A DNA stretch of 6,940 nt from an uncultured Veillonella sp. (GTDB lineage: Bacteria > Bacillota > Negativicutes > Veillonellales > Veillonellaceae), in assembly GCA_934202215.1 (NCBI GenBank), contig CAKPXR010000066.1, positions 1 to 6,940 of the forward strand, in the 5' to 3' direction. Made by a program: the position numbers and the translations under genes. Below are positions 1 to 5,618 of the stretch, one piece after another (the first letter of the stretch is position 1; each line of letters starts with the position of its first letter). Under the pieces are notes generated by a model. That model was given only the letters and a program-made list of their open reading frames with translations. It ran no database searches and was not told the DNA's origin.

Positions 1-70
1 CGCCTTTAGACGCTGGCCTAGTACTACGGGCTTATAGCCCGTGAGCAAACCACCCGTTTTACGGGTGGTT
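1..70 (+). mobile_element. Probable right end / omega-RNA tail of an IS200/IS605-type (tnpB) element
   Basis: Two perfect small hairpins lie back to back: ACGGGCT (26-32) pairs with AGCCCGT (36-42) around a 3-base loop, and AACCACCCGT (48-57) pairs with ACGGGTGGTT (61-70) around TTT. This arrangement and the wording of the sequence resemble the 3' end of tnpB-associated elements, where the end hairpin is also the scaffold of the TnpB guide RNA. tnpB itself would lie to the left, outside the window. The exact element boundary cannot be placed; if the model holds, the bases just right of the second hairpin would be the target flank and guide. The alternative is the terminator of an unseen upstream gene, although no clean T tract follows. 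The family assignment rests on remembered resemblance, not on a search. Confidence 0.45.
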
Positions 71-126
71 CTGATTTATACAGTTGATTGATGTGGGTAG
101 TGAGAAACTAGTTAGAGCCATATAAA

Positions 127-154
127 AAAGAAGAGGCAGCGTAGCCTCTTCTTT
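127..154 (-). terminator. Rho-independent terminator of the metal-sensing repressor gene
   Basis: An 11-base-pair perfect stem (127-137 with 144-154) with a 6-base loop is followed, on the minus strand, by a run of six T residues and TATA (126 down to about 118). The stem runs into the stop codon of the repressor gene (153-155), so the gene ends directly in its terminator. This suggests a single-gene transcript with nothing co-transcribed downstream. Confidence 0.85.
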
Positions 155-431
155 ATTTCCCCATGTTTGCAAAGCGCTCTACCGCCTTTGTAAAGTCGCT
201 AATGGTTTTTTCTACATCACCGTGTTCGATACCATCGCGTACACAGTGATTGATGTGTCCTTCTAGAACTACTTGTCCTACTTTGTGTAGTGCAGACTTA
301 GCTGCATTGATTTGGCTTAACACATCTTCGCATGGAATGTCTTCTTCAATCATTCGATCAATAGCTTGCACTTGACCAAGGATTTTACGTAATCGACGAT
401 GTAGATTTTCTGAATCCATACATTGTTTCAT
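153..431 (-). CDS. CsoR/RcnR-family (DUF156) metal-sensing transcriptional repressor
   Basis: A 92-residue, probably all-helical DNA-binding protein of the CsoR/RcnR/FrmR/CstR family. Such proteins form disc-shaped tetramers that leave DNA when they bind metal or react with sulfur or aldehyde. The family core is visible: RLRKILGQVQAI near residues 13-24, C34 in helix 2, and the GHINHCV segment with H59 and C63. The spacing C34, +25 His, +29 Cys reproduces the Cys-His-Cys triad of copper-sensing CsoR; RcnR would have His at the last position, and CstR lacks the His ligand. An extra Cys at position 4 may matter for sensing. The start is set by GGAGGAG (436-442) four bases before the ATG. No copper exporter or chaperone gene is adjacent inside the window, so Cu(I) is inferred from residues only. 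Family assignment is firm; the inducer is moderately supported. Confidence 0.93.
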   Translation of the reverse strand: MKQCMDSENLHRRLRKILGQVQAIDRMIEEDIPCEDVLSQINAAKSALHKVGQVVLEGHINHCVRDGIEHGDVEKTISDFTKAVERFANMGK

Positions 432-435
432 AATA

Positions 436-442
436 CTCCTCC
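436..442 (-). promoter_or_regulatory. Strong ribosome binding site of the repressor gene
   Basis: On the minus strand the bases read GGAGGAG, close to the ideal complement of the 16S tail, and lie four bases before the ATG at 431. This fixes the start against the second in-frame ATG at codon 5. Confidence 0.8.
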
Positions 443-469
443 AGTGGGCATGTTTTTATCATCTTAAAT

Positions 470-499
470 ATTATACTCTATATAAAGTTTATATGACAA
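470..499 (-). promoter_or_regulatory. Sigma-A type promoter of the repressor gene
   Basis: On the minus strand TTGTCA (499-494) and TATAAT (475-470) are separated by 18 bases, a near-consensus housekeeping promoter about 40 bases before the start codon. The classic CsoR operator, with G and C tracts flanking an AT centre, is not obvious here. The nearest GC-rich patch is CATGCCCACTGG just downstream of the -10, so autoregulation is possible but not shown. Confidence 0.7.
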
Positions 500-516
500 C
501 TTAATAAGTATACCTA

Positions 517-537
517 ATATGCATTAAATCTGCATAT
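517..537. repeat. Inverted repeat ATATGCA-N7-TGCATAT
   Basis: Seven-base perfect arms (517-523 and 531-537) flank a seven-base spacer between two divergent genes. The size and symmetry fit an operator for a dimeric regulator, but the site is too AT-rich to exclude chance. It lies upstream of the -35 of the repressor promoter (494-499) and some 130 bases from the glycosyltransferase promoter candidates. Confidence 0.35.
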
Positions 538-551
538 ATAGATTTACATAG

Positions 552-575
552 TATTTGGAAGTATATCTTCAAATA
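552..575. repeat. Imperfect inverted repeat TATTTGGAAG / CTTCAAATA
   Basis: The arms at 552-561 and 567-575 pair with one bulged G around a five-base loop, giving a weak hairpin of about nine base pairs. No T tract follows on either strand, so it is not a standard terminator. It could be a protein binding site or a chance fold of AT-rich DNA. Confidence 0.3.
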
Positions 576-662
576 TATTTTAATTATATTATTAAATACA
601 TTTTATACTATATATATATCTATTTAAACCTTGTAATATATGTATCTTCTTCTCAATTGATG

Positions 663-671
663 TGATACAAT
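663..671 (+). promoter_or_regulatory. Candidate extended -10 promoter upstream of the glycosyltransferase gene
   Basis: TGATACAAT matches the extended -10 form TGnTATAAT with one mismatch. No good -35 lies 16 to 18 bases upstream. It would give a leader of about 105 bases before the ATG at 786. Confidence 0.4.
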
Positions 672-691
672 ACATTTAATACACAATGTGT

Positions 692-720
692 TTGTATATG
701 TATATAAGGCGCTGTAGTAT
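692..720 (+). promoter_or_regulatory. Second candidate promoter of the glycosyltransferase gene
   Basis: TTGTAT (692-697), a 17-base spacer and TAGTAT (715-720) make a moderate sigma-A type match about 65 bases before the chosen start codon. The -10 is only a four-of-six match, so either this site or the extended -10 at 663-671 could be the real one. Confidence 0.35.
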
Positions 721-785
721 TTAATGGATTTTAAGTTGTTTTATAGATGTTTCTGTTACAGGCCTTTATGAAATAGGTGAAAGCA

Positions 786-1592
786 ATGAAAGTGTTTCGC
801 TATCTTAGGAATTTAGTGGTGTTTGTGGTAGTCATTGTATTGGCCATATTTATATATGATGGTTACCATAGCTTTCAAGGTACAAATCGCGAAAGCAAGG
901 CTCACACAACTGTTGAAAGACGCATAGAACAAAGTGAAGATACCCTCAGTCGTACGGATCGTATCATACGACTATTTACTTTTAAAGAAAAGGTAGAGAT
1001 GGCCCTTAACCAACGAGTTTCTAGAGAACACTGGGTAAAGGGTGATGTCATTCCTGAATATACAAAGAATGCACTCATCGCTATAGAGGATAAGAGATAT
1101 TATAAACATGGGGCTATTGATGTGCTCGGTATTATTCGCGCCTTTTATACGAATACCATCGCTGGAGAAACTGTAGAGGGCGGGAGTACCATTACACAAC
1201 AAGTAGTAAAAAATCTATTCCTTTCATCAAAACGCATCATGAGTCGTAAGGTGGAGGAGGCAATCCTTGCCAGTGAAATGGAACATTACTATACGAAGGA
1301 AGAAATCCTTACCATGTATCTAAATACCGTATATTATGGTCATGATTATTATGGTATCTATGAAGCAGCACACGGCTACTTTGGGACAAGTCCAAGCCGA
1401 TTGACATTAGGTCAAAGCGCCATGCTAGCCGCCTTGCCTAATGCACCATCCTATCTAGATCCCTATACGAACTATAAAGGCGCTAAGGCACGACAAAAAC
1501 TAGTGCTCGAACAAATGGTAGACCAAGGAATGATTACACAAGCTGAAGCAGACTATGCATACCAACAAGACTTGGAACTTGTGGATGAATAA
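786..1592 (+). CDS. Membrane-anchored monofunctional peptidoglycan glycosyltransferase (GT51, MtgA-like)
   Basis: The protein polymerises lipid II into glycan strands on the outer face of the cytoplasmic membrane. From the ATG at 786 it has 268 residues: a short basic N-terminus, one membrane helix at about 11-24, a linker, then a GT51 domain. All GT51 motifs are present: EDKRYYKHGAID (E101, first catalytic Glu; H108), GGSTITQQVVKN (132-143), RKVEEA (154-159, with E158 as the probable second catalytic Glu), a KEEILTMYLN segment, and LAALPNAPSYLDPY near 215-227. There is no transpeptidase domain; the chain stops soon after GT51, as in stand-alone MtgA/MGT enzymes rather than class A PBPs. An in-frame GTG at 777 adds three residues, but AGGTGA (775-780) sits five bases before the ATG and favours 786. 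It is a single gene ending in a terminator. Function is confident; its role beside the cell's other PBPs is unknown. Confidence 0.93.
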   Translation: MKVFRYLRNLVVFVVVIVLAIFIYDGYHSFQGTNRESKAHTTVERRIEQSEDTLSRTDRIIRLFTFKEKVEMALNQRVSREHWVKGDVIPEYTKNALIAIEDKRYYKHGAIDVLGIIRAFYTNTIAGETVEGGSTITQQVVKNLFLSSKRIMSRKVEEAILASEMEHYYTKEEILTMYLNTVYYGHDYYGIYEAAHGYFGTSPSRLTLGQSAMLAALPNAPSYLDPYTNYKGAKARQKLVLEQMVDQGMITQAEADYAYQQDLELVDE

Positions 1593-1627
1593 TAGAAGGC
1601 TTTTATTAAATACCTTGTTATAAAAAC

Positions 1628-1660
1628 ATGCAGCATCATTAATGGTGCTGCATATTTTTT
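1628..1660. terminator. Bidirectional terminator between convergent genes
   Basis: ATGCAGCATC (1628-1637) pairs with GGTGCTGCAT (1644-1653) around ATTAAT, ten pairs including one G-T wobble. On the plus strand it is followed by ATTTTTT (1654-1660), ending the glycosyltransferase transcript. On the minus strand it is followed by GTTTTTAT (1628 down to 1620), ending the ATPase transcript, whose stop codon (1659-1661) overlaps the T run. One hairpin therefore serves both convergent units. Confidence 0.85.
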
Positions 1661-3104
1661 ATTCTAAGACACTTCCTTTTAATTCTATAAATTTGGCGTT
1701 TGATTCGTTAAAATCGTATTTGTATATTGATGCAATAAATATTTGATTATCTGGAAAGTCGTTTTTTAGAATATCAAACATTAATTTAACATTATAGGAG
1801 TCTAATTCTTTTGCACTTGGTGAATCGATAATAATTGGCAGTTTGATACCGAGAACTTTTTCAGTTTCCTTTAAATATGACAATTTAAAGGAAAAGACTA
1901 ATTTCTGTAGTAACGCTCCAGATAACTCTTTCAAATTAGATGTAAAAATATATTCTAATTTGATTTCTTCTCCAAAGTTTACTCCCAAAAATTCTGCATA
2001 TGATTTTATTGATTTGTATAAAGATATCGCAGCGGAATTGTTTTCTTTAGTCCTTATTTTAATTTCGTTATCAATAATCTTTTTTTGAGCGTATAAATTT
2101 TGAAGATATTCTTCTAGTAGAGTTTGATCAATATGTAACTTTGATAATGTAACGTTAAACTTTTTGGTCCATGATTGAGTTGTAAATAAAGAATCTTGTT
2201 CCTCAATCGGAATAAGGTCTTTTTCTAATTTTTTAATTTTAGAGAATACTTGGTTAATATCTTGTGAAATAAATCTTAATTTGCTTTTTAGTGAATCAAT
2301 GGTATCGTTGTATCCCTCAATCTTATCACTAGTTAACGGTATAACTTTATCATTTATACGAATCATAAGCTTCATACTCTCTATGTATGTTTTGAAATTT
2401 TTATTATCGCTTAGGAGCTTATCTATTTGTTCTTTTTCTCTTTTTAACCTACGATACTCGATTCTCAGTATTTCTAAGTGACTAAGTAATGTTGAATCAA
2501 AATCAGTTATATTATCATTAGCTTCATCTTGAATTGATTTTTGGTACTTAGAGATGTTTAAGATTTGCTTGTATTGTTTTATCTCTCGATTTATATTATC
2601 GCATTTAAGTAATAATTTATCACTATTTTTATTACCTAGTCCTCTTATTAATTCTTCAATATTAAAATGAATACTACCAATGACTGTGCCTCTATTTAGT
2701 AATGTCCATCCTTTTTCTTGATCGATATAAAATGTACCTAATAAATTATTTATAATATCAGTATTCTCAGTATTAAAAATTAATTGGTGAACATTTTTTT
2801 CTTCACCAGGTAAGCTGAATGTCACCCTTTTACTTTTATGGATTAATATAATTTGATCTTGTCGCTCGCGGATTAAATTAATGTTCCCTAACACTTCATG
2901 GTTTAATGTTAGTGAAACTTCAAAACTGTTAAATTTAATATTTTTTGTATTTGGGATATTAAATCCTAATGCATATAGCAATAGTCTAATTAAGGTTGTT
3001 TTTCCACAACTATTTCTTTTGCTATATATGATATTAGTATTATTTGCAAATGAAAATGTTTTTTCAAAAAAGCCTTTTTTTATTATAAGAGTAGTTAGTC
3101 GCAT
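1659..3104 (-). CDS. Short SMC/ABC-type ATPase, partner of a Cap4-like nuclease (putative defence system)
   Basis: A 481-residue ABC-class ATPase of the kind found in ABC-three-component and Lamassu-like defence modules. The N-terminal half-domain has a divergent Walker A, SKRNSCGKTT (28-37), with Ser for the first Gly but K35 and T36 kept, followed by LLYALGFNIP. FYIDQEKGW (125-133) looks like the Q-loop (Q129). Residues about 165-355 are charged and helical, probably a short coiled-coil arm with a turn near 245-262. The C-terminal half-domain has an LSGA signature (394-397), a Walker B strand LPIIIDSP (422-429) with D427, and a D-loop SAKELD (430-435). The Glu expected after the Walker B Asp is Ser; E433 is nearby. 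It is far shorter than true SMC or Rad50. The ATG overlaps the end of the nuclease gene, and its ribosome binding site AAAAAAGGAG lies inside that gene. Fold class is firm; role is inferred from partner and context. Confidence 0.8.
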   Translation of the reverse strand: MRLTTLIIKKGFFEKTFSFANNTNIIYSKRNSCGKTTLIRLLLYALGFNIPNTKNIKFNSFEVSLTLNHEVLGNINLIRERQDQIILIHKSKRVTFSLPGEEKNVHQLIFNTENTDIINNLLGTFYIDQEKGWTLLNRGTVIGSIHFNIEELIRGLGNKNSDKLLLKCDNINREIKQYKQILNISKYQKSIQDEANDNITDFDSTLLSHLEILRIEYRRLKREKEQIDKLLSDNKNFKTYIESMKLMIRINDKVIPLTSDKIEGYNDTIDSLKSKLRFISQDINQVFSKIKKLEKDLIPIEEQDSLFTTQSWTKKFNVTLSKLHIDQTLLEEYLQNLYAQKKIIDNEIKIRTKENNSAAISLYKSIKSYAEFLGVNFGEEIKLEYIFTSNLKELSGALLQKLVFSFKLSYLKETEKVLGIKLPIIIDSPSAKELDSYNVKLMFDILKNDFPDNQIFIASIYKYDFNESNAKFIELKGSVLE

Positions 3105-4123
3105 ATATTGGCTCCTTTTTTTAGCTTCTCTATTTCATGTCTTTTGGTTAAAATACAGTATATTATGACTTTTGAAAGTTTTTCTTGGATGTCTTTTTGT
3201 AATGAGTTGAGAAGAAATTCATCTATATAGGTATTATAAAAGTTTTCTGCAAAGTTTAAAATTTTTTGATTACCAATACTGGAGTCTCTATACTGTGAAA
3301 ATTCATAAATAACCTTCGTAAAGCTTTCTACTCGCTCAGTATTTTGTTCTATAAGGGTTATATAGTTTCGTATAATTTCGGAGTACTCGGATTCGTCAAA
3401 GTAATCTCTAAAAGTAGCTATCAGGTTATCTGGGTTTATAATTATATTAATTATCGGCCAAATTAAGTCTTTTTTTCTTAAAACTATCTGAGTATCTCTT
3501 GTAGAACCATTAGTTAAAATCAGAGCAGTCCATTTTTCTAGGATTTTATTTGATAATCCAGCAATCTGAATATTGTTTGCTCCTAGAAAATCATCAATAA
3601 CTCTGATAATTGTCTTGTATCGCTCGTTTTTATTATCTGTTTCGAATGGCAATAAATAGACGGTAAATAAATCTCTATCAATTTGTATTTTGTTATTTGT
3701 AATTATATTATCAATAATTTCTTGTGCAGCAGGTGGTAATTCAGTATATTCACGATTTGTTTTTCCATCAAAAACATTAATTGTCCCTTGAGGTTGATTT
3801 AGTGGGTTACGTGAGTTAGTAATATATATAAGGGTAGAACAATGAATTTTATTTTGCTGTAATCCTGTACATCCTTCGGATAAACTCGTTAGAGCTTTTT
3901 TTAAGTTTTTCCGGACATTTTGAAAATCAGTTAATGGTTTTGTAATTGATTTTGCCTGAGCTAATATATGGTTACCATTAAATAATGTTATATCAATATC
4001 TTCATAGTTACTTTCTAGACGTAATGATTGTAAATTATTAATATTTTCTAATGCCAAAACTATAGCTGCTTTTGCTTGAAAATCAAAACCAAATATAACA
4101 CTTGTTGCTACTCTACTAGGCAT
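3095..4123 (-). CDS. Cap4/DUF4297-like dsDNA nuclease protein (putative defence effector)
   Basis: A 342-residue protein whose first 60 residues carry the pattern of the Cap4/DUF4297 branch of PD-(D/E)xK nucleases: GFDFQ (12-16), a helix, E37, ED (41-42) with D44, and the QAK motif (56-58) supplying the catalytic Lys K58. In this family such residues hold the metal and cut double-stranded DNA. The rest, about 190-342, is helical with no motif I recognise; it may be the region that contacts the ATPase, like the C-terminal module of three-component systems. It is the first gene of a two-gene minus-strand unit, with ribosome binding site AAGGGGGAG six bases before the ATG. Its last codons contain the ribosome binding site and start of the ATPase gene. 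Very low GC marks it as acquired. The nuclease call rests on motif reading; cleavage and anti-phage action are inferred. Confidence 0.72.
   Translation of the reverse strand: MPSRVATSVIFGFDFQAKAAIVLALENINNLQSLRLESNYEDIDITLFNGNHILAQAKSITKPLTDFQNVRKNLKKALTSLSEGCTGLQQNKIHCSTLIYITNSRNPLNQPQGTINVFDGKTNREYTELPPAAQEIIDNIITNNKIQIDRDLFTVYLLPFETDNKNERYKTIIRVIDDFLGANNIQIAGLSNKILEKWTALILTNGSTRDTQIVLRKKDLIWPIINIIINPDNLIATFRDYFDESEYSEIIRNYITLIEQNTERVESFTKVIYEFSQYRDSSIGNQKILNFAENFYNTYIDEFLLNSLQKDIQEKLSKVIIYCILTKRHEIEKLKKGANICD
3105..3120 (-). promoter_or_regulatory. Ribosome binding site of the ATPase gene inside the nuclease gene
   Basis: On the minus strand AAAAAAGGAG is followed by CCAATAT and the ATG at 3104. 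The site overlaps the Lys-Lys-Gly codons near the end of the nuclease gene, and the two reading frames overlap by 10 bases (3095-3104). This favours translational coupling and a fixed ratio of the two proteins. Confidence 0.7.
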
Positions 4124-4150
4124 TTTTACTCCCCCTTTGGCTTTTCTTTA

Positions 4151-4156
4151 ATTATA
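4151..4156 (-). promoter_or_regulatory. Candidate -10 element of the nuclease-ATPase pair
   Basis: On the minus strand TATAAT (4156-4151) lies 28 bases before the start codon of the nuclease gene, just upstream of the ribosome binding site AAGGGGGAG (4136-4128). No convincing -35 is present 16 to 18 bases upstream (TATTAT at 17), and the surrounding DNA is so AT-rich that chance matches are expected. Confidence 0.3.
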
Positions 4157-4239
4157 TAATTGTAATAAGAAAAATAATATACTTAATAATAAAAATATAA
4201 GTTTGGTATAAAGTTTCACTCCGAAATATATTACTAAAT

Positions 4240-4275
4240 TGAATAAAAATAATACTTGCATCTATAATTATACAG
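4240..4275 (+). promoter_or_regulatory. Possible ArgR/AhrC operator (ARG boxes) of argG
   Basis: TGAATAAAAAT (4240-4250) matches the left and centre of the Gram-positive ARG box (TGAATAAAAATTCA), and the AT-rich, partly symmetric TGCATCTATAATTATACA (4258-4275) follows about one helical turn later. Both overlap the strong promoter at 4256-4284, which is where an arginine-responsive repressor would act. The second half of the first box is poorly conserved, and no regulator gene is in the window. Confidence 0.4.
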
Positions 4276-4284
4276 GTGTATACT
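4256..4284 (+). promoter_or_regulatory. Distal sigma-A promoter of argGH
   Basis: TTGCAT (4256-4261), an exact 17-base spacer and TATACT (4279-4284) form a near-consensus promoter. Transcription would start near 4291 and leave a leader of about 115 bases before argG. I saw no T-box consensus or terminator hairpin in that leader. Confidence 0.6.
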
Positions 4285-4346
4285 ATTTTTTGTCAGAAAG
4301 AGGAAATGACTGTTAGGTTAGTTGCCACTGCGTTTTCATAATTTTC

Positions 4347-4355
4347 TGATATAAT
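4347..4355 (+). promoter_or_regulatory. Proximal extended -10 promoter of argGH
   Basis: TGATATAAT is a perfect extended -10 (TGnTATAAT). The bases 17 upstream (ACTGCG) are a poor -35, as is common for extended -10 promoters. The start would fall near 4362, about 45 bases before the argG ATG. Together with the distal promoter it suggests two start points, one of them outside the putative ARG boxes. Confidence 0.5.
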
Positions 4356-4406
4356 ATATGATTATATGAGTTTAAATACATAGTAAGTTTTTAATGAGGT
4401 GTTATC

Positions 4407-5618
4407 ATGGGTAAAGCAAATAAAGTAGTACTCGCATATTCTGGTGGCTTAGACACATCCGTTATCATTCCTTGGTTAAAAGAAAATTATGGCGCTGAAG
4501 TTATCGCAGTGTGCGTAGACTTGGGGCAACCTGAAGATTATGATGCGGTTGAAAAGAAAGCAATTAAATCTGGCGCTTCTAAAGCATACATTGTTGATGC
4601 TAAAGAAGAATTCGTAAAAGATTATGTGTGGCCAACAGTAAAAGCTGGTGCAATTTATGAAGGAAAATATTTATTAGGCACATCCTTCGCTAGACCTTTG
4701 ATTGGTAAAATCCTTGTAGATATTGCTAAAAAAGAAGGCGCTGATGCTATTGCTCACGGTGCGACTGGTAAAGGTAATGACCAAGTTCGTTTTGAACTTG
4801 CAATCAAAGCATTGGCTCCTAATATGAAAATCATCGCTCCTTGGAGAGAATGGGATTTGAAATCTAGAACAGACTGTATGGAATACGCTGCAAAACATGA
4901 TATCCCAGTTGTAGCTACAAAATCTCATCCATATTCCATGGACCAAAACGTATGGCATTTGTCCCATGAAGGCGGGGATCTTGAAAATCCAGCAAATGCG
5001 CCTAAAGATGATGTGTACTTGGTAACACATACTCCTGAACAAGCTCCAGACGAAGCTGGTTATGTAACTGTATCCTTCAAAGATGGTGTACCTGTAGCGG
5101 TAGACGGTCAAGAAGGTACTCCATTACAATTGTTAGAAAAACTCAACGAAATTGGTGCACACTATGGTGTAGGTGTTGTAGATATCGTAGAAAATAGATT
5201 AGTAGGCATGAAATCCCGTGGTGTTTACGAAAACCCAGGTGGATCCATCATCATGTATGCTCATAGAGAACTTGAATACCTTTGCCTCGACAGAGCTACA
5301 TACCACTACAAAGAACTTATTGCTAACAAATACGCTGAACTTGTATATGATGGCATGTGGTTCGCACCATTGATGAACGCTTTGCAAGCATTCGTTGATG
5401 AAACTCAAAAAACTGTAACTGGTGAAGTGAAACTTAAATTGTACAAAGGTAACATCATTTCTGCTGGTGCAACTTCTCCTTACTCCTTGTACAGTGAAGA
5501 TTTCGTAACATTTGAAGAAGATGATGTATACAACCAAGCTGATGCGGCTGGGTTCATTAACTTGTTCGGTTTACCTCTTAAAATTAACGCATTGATGAAA
5601 GAAAAGGCAGGTAAATAA
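4407..5618 (+). CDS. argG: Argininosuccinate synthase
   Basis: ArgG catalyses ATP-dependent condensation of citrulline with aspartate to argininosuccinate, AMP and pyrophosphate, the penultimate step of arginine synthesis, in the cytoplasm as a tetramer. At 403 residues it is full length for the family (about 400). Visible signatures are the N-type ATP pyrophosphatase loop AYSGGLDTS (10-18), [15 protein letters not shown] (83-97) of the citrulline and ATP site, and [14 protein letters not shown] (117-130), followed by APWREW and the conserved [10 protein letters not shown] segment near 186-195. The start is supported by GAGGTG (4396-4401) five bases before the ATG. The stop overlaps the argH start by one base. 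GC is near 40%, unlike the AT-rich pair to its left, so argG is native. Nothing suggests loss of function. Confidence 0.98.
   Translation: MGKANKVVLAYSGGLDTSVIIPWLKENYGAEVIAVCVDLGQPEDYDAVEKKAIKSGASKAYIVDAKEEFVKDYVWPTVKAGAIYEGKYLLGTSFARPLIGKILVDIAKKEGADAIAHGATGKGNDQVRFELAIKALAPNMKIIAPWREWDLKSRTDCMEYAAKHDIPVVATKSHPYSMDQNVWHLSHEGGDLENPANAPKDDVYLVTHTPEQAPDEAGYVTVSFKDGVPVAVDGQEGTPLQLLEKLNEIGAHYGVGVVDIVENRLVGMKSRGVYENPGGSIIMYAHRELEYLCLDRATYHYKELIANKYAELVYDGMWFAPLMNALQAFVDETQKTVTGEVKLKLYKGNIISAGATSPYSLYSEDFVTFEEDDVYNQADAAGFINLFGLPLKINALMKEKAGK

Larger units (their letters stand above)
432..785. other. AT-rich intergenic region between divergent repressor and glycosyltransferase genes
   Basis: About 350 bases without a credible gene. 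The left part carries the promoter and ribosome binding site of the repressor gene. The middle, roughly 480-660, is extremely AT-rich and holds two inverted repeats. The right part holds candidate promoters for the glycosyltransferase gene. Short ORFs of 12 to 15 codons on the plus strand near 690-770 lack ribosome binding sites and were not called. Confidence 0.6.

Noticed and set aside
724..771. A 15-codon plus-strand ORF starting at ATG 724
   Set aside because: No ribosome binding site, no recognisable peptide, and it lies in the leader of the glycosyltransferase gene.
1843..3168. Plus-strand open frames of 66 to 95 codons rich in Leu, Ser and Phe opposite the ATPase gene
   Set aside because: They mirror the Lys- and Asn-rich codons of the AT-rich minus-strand gene, so apparent hydrophobic proteins are artefacts.
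1659..4123. Toxin-antitoxin pair
   Set aside because: Both proteins are large, and the second is an ABC ATPase rather than a small antitoxin; the architecture fits nuclease-ATPase defence modules better.
1620..4300. Terminal inverted or direct repeats bounding the AT-rich module as a transposon
   Set aside because: No matching repeats were found at the two edges by eye, and no transposase or integrase is present.
4322..4355. TTGCCA as -35 partner of the TATAAT at 4350
   Set aside because: The spacer is 22 bases, too long for a sigma-A promoter; the extended -10 form explains the site better.
4291..4406. T-box or other riboswitch in the argG leader
   Set aside because: No T-box consensus, no specifier stem and no terminator hairpin with a T run could be seen; only a short GTCA/TGAC symmetry at 4292-4310.
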